Below the pieces are notes generated by a model. That model saw only the letters and a program-made list of their open reading frames with translations, was not told the DNA's origin and did not search any database. Below, piece after piece: positions 35,782 through 46,900 of a stretch of 64,000 bases of DNA. Origin of the DNA: Mortierella sp. BCC40632 (Eukaryota > Mortierellomycota > Mortierellomycetes > Mortierellales > Mortierellaceae). The translations under genes and the position numbers were made by a program. Where the stretch lies: assembly GCA_011634665.1 (NCBI GenBank), contig WAEK01000004.1, positions 400,001 through 464,000 of the forward strand, read 5' to 3'. Numbering within the stretch: the first letter of the stretch is position 1; each line of letters opens with the position of its first letter.

Positions 35782-38700
35782 ATGACAAAGATCAAGCCAA
35801 GACTCATTGCCCGCATCTCTTGCCAAGAATGTCGCCGCCGAAAGACCCGATGCAACTTTGATGGCCAGGGTCAAAAGTGCACCACCTGTGCTCGGATTGG
35901 CACTGCCTGCATCTTTTCCCAAAAGAACGGTGTTGTTCTCGATATTGAAAAGGTCATGGAAGAGAACAACCCTCACCTCGTCTATCAGCGCGAGCGTGAA
36001 CAGCGAGCAAAAGACCGCGAACGTCTCGTTAGTACAGCGCCGTTCGGCGCATCTTCAGGCCCGGCACTAGCCCTAATCGCACCTGCAAATGTAACCAGAG
36101 AAGGTTCCCTCTCAAGGTCGATGCCATCGTCGTCCTTTCTGTCCTCTTCAATGGCCCCTGGCTCTGATCGGAGGAACAGCGCCTCAAGCACAACGCCACT
36201 GAATGGTCCTCAAGACGAACGGTCATTGACGGATGACGATGAGCTTTCCTCTGTATTGGATCGCCTTCAGATTGATGCTTTTGGTATTGCCCCGCATACT
36301 CTCCGCAGCTTTAGTCAAGTCGCTGGGGACAATGACTCGGTTGAACCTTCGTCCGGTGAAACGTCTGATGCAGAGGATTTGGCTCGGAGAGAGCTGACAG
36401 CTGATTTCACCACCACATCTGCGCCCACACCACAACCTCAACAACTCGAAGACGATGTATTGATGCGGGCTGACACAGAGGATAATGAAAGCACTCGAGG
36501 CAGCCCAGGGTTGGCTAAACGGAATAGCTTTGGTAGCTGCGCTAGCTCTAGGAGTCATCGCTCTTCCCGGCGACGATCGGAGCCTGTGGTAGATATTCAA
36601 CAGGACCTGATCGATCTTTATTTTGAGCATGTGCACCCTTTCTTGCTCGTCCTCCACAAGCCATCCTTCCTGCGGCGGCTTCGCGACCCCAAGGACCCAG
36701 TACCCGACTTTCTACTTGCTGCCATGTATGCCGTAGCCTCACACTATGCGCCAGGACGGGAGCATGAGGGCCGGCGGTATTTTGAGCTGTGGCAGAGTCG
36801 ATTCGATGACACGATCGACAAGCCGCGGCTGTCGACGATTCAGGCACTTTTGATTATTGTCAAGTACCAGGAGGGTGTCAAAAGGCCCGGGTTTTACTTT
36901 CGCACCTACATGTACTCGCAGATGGCGGTTGTCCTTGCTCGGGTAAGTTTGACTGTCGCACGATTGTGAGAGAAAAAGAAAGACAACGAGGAGGAAAAAA
37001 GAAAAGTGATCGGTGTGTTGTTTCTCAGTCATGCCATGCGGAAATATAAGCTCAGGGTTATTAAACCTTGATCCATTTTACGCTTTTCTTGGGGACAAAT
37101 GATGTATAGGAGTTGCAGTTGCACAAGACCACCCCCGTCAATGCAAAGCTTGACCCAGAGAACCACGAGGTGAGGCGGAGGCTCTTTTGGGCCACTTTTG
37201 TCCTTGATCAGTTCCTTGCCGTTTCTCAGGGAAGGACCATGAACTTTCGTGAAGTTGAGCCCGACGCCGACATGCCTACCACCGACAACGAGGACCCAAA
37301 TGACATTCAGGAGATTGAAAACATCGAGAACGCTGTCGAGTTCATCAAGCTTGTCAAAATCGACCACCAAGCGCTCATCCTCGTCCGCAAGTACCTCACC
37401 AAGGTCGTCTCTTCCGACGAAACCATCCCCCAGGGCCTCTTCCTCCACCACGCCATGCTTGCCTGGAAAGCCAACCTCCCACCACGTCTCCAACTCGCAC
37501 CCAACAGCGCTCCCCACACACCCTTTGTCGCTGTCCTTCATATCCTCTACCACGCTTGCTCGATCATGGTCGAACGTTCCTACTGCGAAGATCCTAGTGT
37601 TAGCAATCTAGACATTGCGGCTGTCTCTCGGGAGACATGCACAGTGTCTGCAACCAGCATCACGGTGATTACCGATTCACTCTACTCGAACCATGGCATG
37701 GTTCCTCTTACATACCCTATCCGAGGCTGTTACTTTATCATATATTGTCTGATCGCTGCAGCCACAGTCCAGATGAACGACATTCGCCGTGGACTCAACG
37801 GACATATCATGCTCAAGCGATCTTTGGCATTGCTTAAAGTAATCCTTCGAAACTCTACTGCTGTGGACATTGAGCGAGAGGTTATGTTACTCAAGAACTC
37901 GACCGACTCTTCCATGGAAAGTTCCAAACAAAATGCGAACCCTCCATCTCAACCACGACTCACCTTTAAGCCCATCCTGCCTATGTCCCAAAAGTATGGC
38001 TCTCGACTGACTTTTGCAAATCCGACGGGCGTCCAGGCAAGGATGCGCAAAATCTCGCCAAAGTCGCTGTCTGGACAAGGAGAGCAATCGAAATCAGTCT
38101 CTTTGACTACACATGGACGGAGTGCCTCCGTCGGCAATTGTATCGAGCCAAATAATCATTCGACGACGATGAGTTGCATTAGCTCCGCCTCCCCTCAGAT
38201 TCGTAGTCTTTCCGTGGACGATGATATGGACGACACACTCAAGTCATCGCCATCGCCTGACCTGGCATCACAGTCAATTCGGGGTGCCAGCGTGGATGTG
38301 GGCGATAAGAGCAGCGTCACCTCCACCTCTAACTCGACCTTTTTGCAGGCCGTTCCGACGTTCACAGCACCTGAATCGCTGCCTTCTGACTTTAATGCAT
38401 TTGTCTTGGCCCAGCGCCAAGCCTTAGCTGCCAAGGGATCCACAGAGCCTGCACCATTACCCTCTGTTGCCCAATTCTTGACCCAACAAAGCCAATTCCA
38501 CCAGCAACAACAACAGCAGCAGAAGCAACAACAGCAACAGATGCAAACAACTGCAAGTGCTTTAAACCAACTATCAAGCCTGGCGCCTTCGGAACTTGAG
38601 ACGCAATTACTTCTTATGGCGCAGAGCCATCAACAACAACAACAGCTGCAGGAACAGGACCCACTGATAGCAAGCATGTCTCTATCCAACTTTTCCAATC

Positions 38701-39086
38701 TGTACAATTATCAACAACTAAACTCGGATCAGGCTCAAAATGAACTATTGTCGATGCTCGATTCAGCCATGTTGAGTTATAACGACGCATTCAATCTGGA
38801 TGCCGTGGCCGCAGCGTATATCAGTCAACCCCAACCTGCGCCTGGACAGGATGCCTTCCGAGGGTCTCTCTCTCCACCTAGTTCGACCATGTCTTCAATG
38901 TATAGTCCCAACTCGTTCCAATCGACCCTTGACCATGATCTCCAGCAGGACCGACAACGGGCATTCTCGACAGATGTCTCATCGCTCTTGTCTGAGATGG
39001 ATAACACGAAGGACATTTCAACTCCTGCAGTCCTGATTCCCCCATTGGACCTTGCAGGAACCCCCCTGGGCCCTGGACTTGGCTAG
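35782..39086 (+). CDS. Zn2Cys6 transcription factor with fungal-specific domain
   Basis: Exons 35782-36942 and 37110-39086 (GT-AG, phase 0) give 1045 residues. The binuclear zinc cluster lies at Cys 14, 17, 24, 33, 36 and 43 (CQECRRRKTRC, then KCTTCARIGTAC), with basic residues between the second and third Cys as in Gal4-type DNA-binding domains. The fungal-specific transcription factor (middle homology) domain starts near residue 273 (DLIDLYFEHVHPFLLVLHKP). It includes AAMYAVASHYAPG, IQALLIIVKYQEG, the RRRLFWATFVLDQFLAVSQG motif across the second exon, and HHAMLAWKANLPPRLQLAP. The C-terminal 350 residues are Ser- and Gln-rich (Gln tract about 38502-38545) and may form an activation region. 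It is a nuclear DNA-binding regulator, and its target genes cannot be inferred from neighbours. Confidence 0.92.
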
Positions 39087-39267
39087 CCGCCCAGGTGCTA
39101 TACCGCTTTGATAGCCTGTATCATAGACTCTCCTGATTAAAAAATATGACCAAAAAAAAGTGACTGCGTTATTGTTTTTTTCGATTGAGAGTAGCTTCTC
39201 CAGCGGTTAGCGAATTCTGTTTTTTTTTTTTCTTCTTCTATCCATTACTTTTCAACGAATTCTGACC

Positions 39268-40822
39268 ATGGCACTCATTGAAGAAGTCCCCGAAACCAGC
39301 ACCCCAGTCGAATCCATCGAGCCATTCCTGGGTTTGACTCGCGAACAGTGCCACATTTTGTTGGCATTGTACCATGTGGTCGACCCAAAGTTGGAGGGTT
39401 CCGTGCCAACATTGTTTCCCGAGATGGCCAGAAAGTTCCAAGAAGATCGCAAGGAACGTAACTCGGTTATTAAGAAGCTGGAACGTGCTCCCGAGGTCTA
39501 TCAGCAAGAAGTCCTCAACTTGCAGGAGATCCAAAAGGTCGTCTTCACAGCCTTGGTCGAGAATGATATGGACACGGAAAAGGCACGAGCATACTTGAAG
39601 ATGAAGCCCCGAGGCACGGATAAGGCTCAACTCACTATTCAGGAAATCTTGACCAATGGATTCTTGATGGGTGGTATGCGTGAGGATACTCCCGGATCTA
39701 CCAAGAAAGCTTCCCCCTTGTCGTCACCCAACTTCCGAGAGGCCAAGGAATTTTATGATTATGCGTTTGATCATCATGGATTCACGATGGCCGCTGTTCA
39801 GTTGGGATCGTTTTATTTGCACGAGTGGAAGGAGTGTGAGGGCGAGAACTGTATTGAGGGTGAGGATGCCGAGAAGGTCTCGCTCGAGTACTATTTGAAG
39901 GCTGCGGAGAAGGGAAACCCAATGGCTATGCACAAGGCTGCTTGGTACTATGACCAGGAGGGTGACTGGCACAAGGCCATCGAATGGTACAAGAAGGCCG
40001 CTGATCTCGGTAAGTAGCTTTTTCGATGAGTGAGCCTTCTTTGATCTTGGAGAAAAAAAAGGGAGGGAACCTGTACTGACCTTGGTATCTTGGTGTTCTC
40101 ATTTTGCTTCCTTAGGTTATCCTGACTCGGCCCACAATCTGGCCATGATCTACAACGAGGGCAGCCCCAAAGTTGAGCCCAAGATTGAACAAAATATTCC
40201 TCTCGCGATCGAGTATTATCAACGTGGACTTCAATACGGCTATGCTTCCTCGGCCACTCAATTGGGTCGTATCTTTTTCACCATGGTGACCGACAAGTCA
40301 TTCCGTGAAAAGTTGCCCGAGGATCACGAGATGCATTCGGATGATTTCCGGGAATATTTGATGACAGCTATTTCCTTCTTTAACCAGGCCTCGACTTTTG
40401 CGGATTGGGAGTCGATCCAGTTCTTGGGCATGATCTATGGATCTAAGGAATTTGGATTGTATGATATTGACAGGGCACAAAACTTGTTCGAGTTGGCGTT
40501 GATCACGTCCAATGGAGGCAGCCAGTCCTTTGAATTCTTGCTCCGAACCTTGAGTGCCAAGCGAACCATGATTGCCGAAAAGTTGATGAAGGAACAAGCG
40601 GCCGAGAAGGGAGAGCATGGACATTCCCAAGCGGCTGGCGAGTCCTCACAAAAGGTGGATGCGGAGGGCAAGAAGAGTTGTGCGGCCAAGGGATGTGACA
40701 AGCAAGAGATGAAAAAGAATGAATTCCAACGGTGTGCAGGATGCAAGGCTCGATTCTACTGCTCGAGATTGTGTCAGGTCAACGACTGGAAGGAGGGTCA
40801 CAAGAACAACTGCAAAAAGTAA
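39268..40822 (+). CDS. Sel1-like repeat protein with C-terminal MYND zinc finger
   Basis: Exons 39268-40009 and 40116-40822 (GT-AG, phase 1) give 482 residues. The middle contains Sel1/TPR-like helical repeats: AAVQLGSFYLHEW, YYLKAAEKGNPMAMHKAAWY, AIEWYKKAADLG, then YPDSAHNLAMIYNEG, AIEYYQRGLQYGYASSATQLG and ESIQFLGMIYGSKEFG. The C-terminus is a MYND-type finger with Cys at about 436, 441, 454, 457, 463 and 467, His 476 and Cys 480 (RCAGCKARFYCSRLCQ, then GHKNNCKK). The first knuckle has C-x4-C rather than C-x2-C. Both modules bind proteins, so an adaptor role is likely, but partners are unknown. The start follows a T-rich leader only 181 bases after the previous stop. Confidence 0.85.
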
Positions 40823-41371
40823 AGTAGAAAAAGAAAAGAAAAGAAAAAGAAAAGAAAAGAAAAAGAAAGAGATAGTGTATCCCGTGTAAAGTTAAATAGT
40901 ATCGCTAACTGGAGAATTCGACCAGATATCTTACCAGTAAAGAAATAGATAGGTGAGACCTATCCTTTCTGTCCAATCCCCTCTCAGTTAACAAAACAGG
41001 AAGGAGACACTTTTTTTTTTTTTTTTTTTTGCTAATGAGAAAAAAAACCCCTCAATATCTAAAAAGTGCCCAGGGTCGCTTATGGAGATGGCTGCATGAG
41101 TTGGATGGAATGAGTCGATAGGGAAGGGGGAAAAGGCACTGAAGAAGAAGTGGGGCTGATTTGATCCGAAGCCAGCGGAAAATGAGCCATTGAAATAACA
41201 CCACAAAAAAAAAAAAAAAAAAAAAAAAAAGAGTCAGGCACAAGGTACGAGGATGAGGATGAGGATGACGACCAATTCCATCGGCGGCCTTACCTGAGAT
41301 TGGAACGCCGGAATAAGGGCTGAATCAATAGCTTCGTTCTAGGTACGGGTGCAGGTGGCATTTAGGCCTTT
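40823..41371. other. intergenic region
   Basis: No gene is seen. It has a GA/A-rich 3' region, T20 near 41011-41030 and A26 at 41205-41230. Confidence 0.5.
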
Positions 41372-41858
41372 GGTTTTGTTTCATCTGCTACTTCTTTGTC
41401 CCGTCGTAAAGTATGAATTCCATTTCTTTGCGATGGTGTCTCGGCTTTGCTGAAGAAGAGGAAGATTGAGGTGCCTGGAGACCTTGGGGCCGTGTCTGGG
41501 ACTGTGCGGGGGCTGTTGTTGGTACTGGTGGCGCCACTGAGAGAGTGGTGGTATTAGTATGCGCTCCGTTTGCGGCAGATGCTCTACATGCTGCTGTGGA
41601 GCGGGTGTCTGTATTGTCTGTAACAACGTGTTGAACAAATTCTGTTGCTGTTGCATTTGTATTTGGTGTATGTGTTGCATGTGCTGTAATTGCAGCAACA
41701 ACTGCTGCTGCTGAAAACTCGCTGTTGGGGCAGCGAGCTGAGGAATTAAGGATGAGGATGGTTCTGTTCTTGAACCAAGTACTGGATTTGTTGGTGCGTA
41801 TTATCTTGTGTTCGCTCAAGTTGGTCGATTTTCACCACAACAACTGACACCGTACTCA
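41372..41858 (-). pseudogene. broken Gln-rich ORF, possible mobile-element accessory gene
   Basis: On the minus strand an ATG at 41858 opens MSTVSVVVVKIDQLERTQ and a short coiled-coil-like stretch, then meets a stop. A second frame continues with a Gln-rich segment (HIHQIQMQQQQNLFN) and ends SYFTTGQRSSR near 41381. Either a frame break or an unrecognised short intron separates the two parts. No domain is recognised. It lies head to head with the decayed elements at 41941-43858, which suggests, but does not show, that it belonged to the same mobile locus. It could also be non-coding. Confidence 0.3.
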
Positions 41859-41940
41859 TGAGATCGTTGGTTGACCCAAATAAACACGGAGTAAGTTTCT
41901 GGTACTGATCCAATGGGTCCGACTCTGGTCTATCCAGGCT

Positions 41941-42657
41941 GGCGACTACTCATTGTCGTTTGAAATCCAGCCCGGATTAATAGAGGAGTTGCTTTCCAGC
42001 AGGATGCCACTTGACGATGGTGATCTGCTCCTGGAACGCGCCATGACAGCATTTGAAGGGATAGACCTCCCAACGACACTAAGAAAAGAAGACGCACGCC
42101 ATAATATGAAAACCCTGTCGGATTATGGCCTGTTTGTCACGAAACCAACTAGTGCTGAATCGTCGCACTTCTTGGCTAACTACATTTGCCACTGCCTAAA
42201 CGGTGAGACAAAGAGACCGTTCTTTGTCCGGATCACGAAAGACGGAGACAGTGAAGTAAAGCTCCCTTTAAGGTGAAGTTACTTCTCAGACTGCTATCCA
42301 GAGAACTGAACATCGACATTTTTCTGTTCACTTCTCGCTGTTGACCTCGAGTATTCAAGAGTGACAACCCAAAGGCTATTATCGCACTGTTTCAGCGAAA
42401 GGACTCGTTCCTGAGCCTCGGTGAATACTTTGTCCTGACACCATCCACTCCTACATTACCGATACTAGTAGACCCTATCCAGCCGTCCCAGAGCGTTCCT
42501 ACAGCGACACAAAACACCTCCAGTCCTGCAGTATTCAGAGCCGGCAAACGGAGACAGGTAGCTTCGAAAGAAATTCCTGGCCTGGACACTGATACCTGCC
42601 AGAGACTCTTGAAGGAAGCATGGTTAGTATGGCATCGAGTCTATCGATCATTGATTG
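41941..42657 (+). pseudogene. degenerate ORF of unknown family upstream of the nuclease relic
   Basis: One frame is open to 42276 (for example RMPLDDGDLLLERAMTAFEG and PFFVRITKDGDSEVKL). A second frame then carries LLRLLSRELNIDIFLFTSR, one stop, and DNPKAIIALFQRKDSFLSLG up to about 42657. The frame switch near 42270 and the stop near 42345 mark it as broken, unless unusual splicing rescues it. I do not recognise a family with confidence. The second part recalls the end of papain-like (OTU-type) folds, but no catalytic residues can be assigned. It may be the 5' part of the same element as the next entry. Confidence 0.35.
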
Positions 42658-42736
42658 ACTAGTCGATATTTAATAGGCTGACTATCCTATTACTAAGAAA
42701 GAAAAGTACTTGATTAACTCCTCCTTGTTCAATTAG

Positions 42737-43858
42737 ATCATGAAACCGACAATGCTTCCACAGACAATTCTTCTTATTCCTCTGCTGTAGCTGCGATATC
42801 AGCTTCTGCAACTGCTGCCGACACAAAACGGTCGGTCGGTCAGAAAATGGAGCTCGAGAAGATTCGGTTACCAAGGTCCCACAAAATCGCAGCAAAGCAG
42901 ATCAATGAAATTTCGCATATGAATAACGCGGCAAGAAAGCGAGCGCGTCGGCTGCGAAAGCACGAAAACAGGAACACATATGATGCCCTCAGGTAGCTCT
43001 CTGATAATGCTTTCAAAACGGCTAGCACACTGGAGGCCATAGACTCCGCCCGTCGCTTCCATCGATCTATTGAGGACGACCTGAAGGAATTCGAGGCATC
43101 TGCCGCACGGCAACGAAACTTGAGGAATCAGCGCCTCAGGACCGCCAAGACATGGGCTAAACATGGTGCGGCTGAGCGCGCACACGTCTGAGAGCATGCA
43201 AGGAAACATGATGTCCAAAATGATAATGCACGTAAGTACCAATACTTGAACTACTACTGTTCAAAAGTAATGGAGAGGCATGAAACTTAACCTTTTTTAA
43301 AAAAATCACTACTACAGCTGTAGGCACCGTGTCGTATGGAGATGGTTGGTGTACTTTATGTCAGCTCCATCACATACCTCGAAACTCAAGCCAGCGTCAT
43401 TTCCCACACGTTCTGCAGTGCCCCAAAGAGGAAAAGAAGTATTTCAAAGCACTGTTGATTGGAGATCGAGGGACTGGGGTGGGTAGCCGCATCAAAGGCC
43501 ACGCGCGGCGGTGGAAAGATGAGAAAGGAGCATCGGCAGCACTGCACTGCCAGTATCACCTGTGAGCACCGAACATCGAAAACGTGGGTCTTTTGCTTTT
43601 AGGAGATCCGGTTAGCTCGTGCTCGACAAAAGATCAGAGGAGAGGTCAAGACAGTTAAATTACATGGAGCCATAGAGCGCGCAAGTCCTAGGTGTCCGTC
43701 TCCCAAGTGTGGGTACTCGATCAGGCCTCGCGATGCTCACTCAGCGGTAGCAATTGCAATTGCAGGGGCAACCAACCTCCTCTCTCCAGAGCGTACCACC
43801 TTGCCTCCATTCCAACGACGACAAAAACCTTTGGGGTTTTCCCTGTGACCATAACCAC
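42737..43858 (+). pseudogene. decayed Fanzor/TnpB-type RNA-guided nuclease gene (RuvC and zinc-finger end)
   Basis: Two exon-like blocks, 42737-43231 and 43318-43858, are separated by a GT-AG intron in phase 1. The first contains NAARKRARRLRKHENRNTYD and IDSARRFHRSIEDDLKEFEA, with in-frame stops near 42994 and 43189. The second holds ALLIGDRGTGVGSRIKGHAR at 43449-43508. After a frameshift between 43515 and 43563 come EHRTSKTWVFCF, a TAG at 43600, then PRCPSPKCGYSIRPRDAHSA, with the Asp codon at 43732. E-x-R/Y-TS-x-x-C-x-x-C, a second Cys pair and RD-x-x-x-A before the end is the C-terminal signature of TnpB and eukaryotic Fanzor nucleases. The first zinc-finger Cys is now Trp. I could not find the RuvC-I Asp. 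The locus is dead as read. Alternative: another transposon protein with a convergent zinc ribbon. Confidence 0.55.
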
Positions 43859-44071
43859 CAGTCAGACACTAGGACCTTCTTCAAGCTCCACTCCATCCAG
43901 GCGGATTCAGGGGGGTGCAGATCGGTAGCTTTTCCTTTTTGGATTGGCCAAGGAACACATGTGGTGGATCAATTATCTTCATTAGTGATACAGTTAAATA
44001 TAATTCCATTTTTTTTTCTCTCTCAAGCTTCCATGCCGTGCCCTTTTATATATATTTATACATTATCTTGT

Positions 44072-46900
44072 CTATGTAAAAGTTCTCGTGGAGCTCATGA
44101 GCCCTCGAAGTTTGGCCGAGAGTGTTGTGACATCAATCTCGATATCATCATCTAGTTCTTCCTTCAAGTCCTTGACAGGGTCCTTCTCGGTCGATGGTGG
44201 CAATGTCTGATGTGGATCATTTTTGAGTGACCTAGGAGCGCCTTCTTCTTCCTCAATGACACCCTCGACTCCTTCTTCTCCCTCGGGAACTCTAGACAGG
44301 GCTCTTTGGACAACGGCTTTGGATCGCTTATTCTTGACAAACTCGATCAACCCCCTTCGGCTTACTTCTCGTCCTTCAAACAGGCTTGAACGGGATTGCC
44401 AATCCGTCCGAGCTTGAATCCGTTGATGGATCGACTCAGCCTTTTCAAGATTCCGTTCTGTCAGATAACCAAGCAGCATGATGTTGGCTGTATATTCGTC
44501 CGCCTCCAGATCTGTATTCCGCAAGATTGGGGTCTCGGCTCTGTATAACCAATCGGAGGAAGAGTTTTGTTGTTGGTGTGAAGACAGTAACTCGGCCAGG
44601 GCGCGTCGGGTTTGTGCATGGTATTGGCGTTGTTCCCGTTGTTGACGATGCGCCACGATCATCTTGTCAACAATTCGTTCCATCCCTCGGATATCTCCTT
44701 GTTCGACATAACCAATCATCAAAGCATGAAAAGTGCCCTTGCCCGGAAACATGCGCCATTGTTGTAGCCGACGTTTGAGCTCTTGAGCAAAAGCGGGTAG
44801 CTTTTCGGTTGGGGTTGTCGATCTAGCGGGTGAATCCTCTTCTGAAATGTCCTTTTCTTCGCCTTCCTCATCTTCCCCTTCCTTGCTCAACATGCGACTC
44901 TTTCTAAAGGGACTCGGCTTTTGTTCAAGTCGCCTAGTCCTCTTCATCTTGACCATCGAGTCAGTCAAGGGATGGAATGATTCCAGCATCTTATCCAGGA
45001 TTGATTCCGCCATACTCAGTTGACCATGGTTCAGATGAGCAAAGATCAAAGAGTTAAGGATCGCCAGGTTGGGTTCAAGATTGGACTGCGCCAGGTCCCG
45101 CATGGTCGCCTTCAAATCCCGATATCCGCCTTCAAGATGTCCATACCCATAGATCAAGGTACTAAAGGTTGCTTCATCCGGTGCAATCCCAGAGGTCCGC
45201 ATATACTTCCGGATTTCGTCCACCTTCATTTGGATCAAGGTCGAGAGACTTGTTGTTGAAAGGTTTGTCTGATCCGAAGACTGGTTTTCTCGAGTGGATT
45301 GTTGATGGAATGTTTGTAATGTTTCCAGCGGGGTTTGGCCCAGGTATATATCGGCTTCCATTGGACTCATCCGAAAAATGGCACCCAACATCATATTACA
45401 GGTCATGGCCTTGGGTCGAATCCCATAAGTGGTCAACATGTTAAAGATGCGTTCTGCGGACTCGAGATCATGTCGGCGAGTATATTCTCGAATCATCACA
45501 TGCAATACTTGGACATAGGGCTTTCCCTTTTGAATGATCATATGTTCCAACAACATCTCGGCCGCCTCCATATTATTCTTGAATGTCGCCAATCCAACTA
45601 CCAAAGAATGATAAATCTCAAAGGTCGGGGTCCCGCCTCGTCGTTGTAGTTCATAAAACAATTCCAGGGCGGCATTGATCTGGGTTACACCATGGTTCCT
45701 GAGATTGGTGGTCGGATGTCGAGAAAGACTGCTGTGAACATAAAGAGATTTCGAGAGTGAAGCGGAGGCAATTCTAGGGGGTTGGGAATGTTGTCCAATC
45801 AATCCACGGATCATGGCCGAGTACATCTCTTTGCCTGCGCTCGGTTCCCATTGACGGAATAAACCGTTGGCGGTAATAATATCTCCCGAGGTCGCGAACG
45901 CGGTCAATAGGGCCACCCGAGAGTAATATCCGGTCTGGAGTCCCAAGACAGTTTCAAAGTATTGATGCATCTGAAAGAGTCGATGTTGGTGTGATCGGGT
46001 GATGAATTGGAGGGTGAATAGGGTCTTGTTGTCAAGGGTCGATAAATTATTAAAAGGTACTTTCGATGGCTTTACAAGTGTTGGAAGAGCGACAGGGGTG
46101 GAGGACGGGCGGGGTGGGGCGAATTGTGGATGGGTGGAAGAAGCTGAAGAGGAACCTTTCTTCTTGGGTTTGACAGAGTCCAGTAATGCCGGATCAACTG
46201 TGATCTGGAGTGGATCCAAGCTGACAGGATATCCCTGGGTCTCCCAAGCCTCTTGAACAGACGTCTGTACTGTCAGATTCGGCTTTGCTGGTGTGTTGAA
46301 GGCACGGTAGATGGTTTCGTATTGGGATTGAGTCCTGCGCCAGATCAAGTACTGATTCTGGATCGACTCGGTTGCGCATATCTTCCAGAACTCGAGATAG
46401 AGTCGATCGACTTGACCAGACTTGGCATACCGATCGATCTGCTGTTTGGTATCAAAGATATGTAACCGGATCTTTTCTCGTTCTGCGCGTTGTTGTTGTT
46501 GCTGGATCTGTAGAGCAGGAGGGGATCGACGCGTTTGAGGCGATCGTGCAGGAGCAGGGACAGGGGTTGGAGTTGTATTTTGGATTGGAGTGGGTGTGTG
46601 AACAGAAGGAGTGGTAGGAGAAGACGTTGAAGGAGTAGGTCCAGGGGTAGGAGTCAAAAAGTCATCAAGAGTGATCTTTCGAGAGAGTGGTCTCGTGGTA
46701 GAAGAACTCAGGGATCGAGTGCCCTTGCGGGCACGGCGGGGCAAGAGGCCAAGTAGGGATAGGGGTATTGGGTCCATGTCCATCCTGGGTGCCGTCTCAG
46801 ACTGGGCAGCGATCCGTAACCGTCGTGCCTGGTAAGTGACTGCACGAAGTGTATGCTGTCTTGCTGTTGATGCACATTGGCGGCATATGTAGAGAGACAT
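44072..46900 (-). CDS. pentatricopeptide repeat (PPR) protein, probably mitochondrial
   Basis: A single exon of 942 residues. I start at 46900 (MSLYICRQCASTARQHTLRA) because this N-terminus is basic, Ser/Arg-rich and lacks acidic residues, as in a mitochondrial presequence. The frame stays open upstream to 47299, but that part has no presequence character. Residues about 80-130 are Pro/Thr-rich. PPR-type helical repeats follow from about residue 300, for example TFEIYHSLVVGLATFKNNME, LHVMIREYTRRHDLESAERI, TFSTLIYGYGHLEGGYRDLK, LAILNSLIFAHLNHGQLSMA and TFHALMIGYVEQGDIRGMER. Such proteins bind organelle RNA and act in its stability, processing or translation. An acidic linker splits the array. 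The target RNA is unknown. The gene is divergent from the CHZ-domain gene. Confidence 0.85.
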   Translation of the reverse strand: MSLYICRQCASTARQHTLRAVTYQARRLRIAAQSETAPRMDMDPIPLSLLGLLPRRARKGTRSLSSSTTRPLSRKITLDDFLTPTPGPTPSTSSPTTPSVHTPTPIQNTTPTPVPAPARSPQTRRSPPALQIQQQQQRAEREKIRLHIFDTKQQIDRYAKSGQVDRLYLEFWKICATESIQNQYLIWRRTQSQYETIYRAFNTPAKPNLTVQTSVQEAWETQGYPVSLDPLQITVDPALLDSVKPKKKGSSSASSTHPQFAPPRPSSTPVALPTLVKPSKVPFNNLSTLDNKTLFTLQFITRSHQHRLFQMHQYFETVLGLQTGYYSRVALLTAFATSGDIITANGLFRQWEPSAGKEMYSAMIRGLIGQHSQPPRIASASLSKSLYVHSSLSRHPTTNLRNHGVTQINAALELFYELQRRGGTPTFEIYHSLVVGLATFKNNMEAAEMLLEHMIIQKGKPYVQVLHVMIREYTRRHDLESAERIFNMLTTYGIRPKAMTCNMMLGAIFRMSPMEADIYLGQTPLETLQTFHQQSTRENQSSDQTNLSTTSLSTLIQMKVDEIRKYMRTSGIAPDEATFSTLIYGYGHLEGGYRDLKATMRDLAQSNLEPNLAILNSLIFAHLNHGQLSMAESILDKMLESFHPLTDSMVKMKRTRRLEQKPSPFRKSRMLSKEGEDEEGEEKDISEEDSPARSTTPTEKLPAFAQELKRRLQQWRMFPGKGTFHALMIGYVEQGDIRGMERIVDKMIVAHRQQREQRQYHAQTRRALAELLSSHQQQNSSSDWLYRAETPILRNTDLEADEYTANIMLLGYLTERNLEKAESIHQRIQARTDWQSRSSLFEGREVSRRGLIEFVKNKRSKAVVQRALSRVPEGEEGVEGVIEEEEGAPRSLKNDPHQTLPPSTEKDPVKDLKEELDDDIEIDVTTLSAKLRGLMSSTRTFT

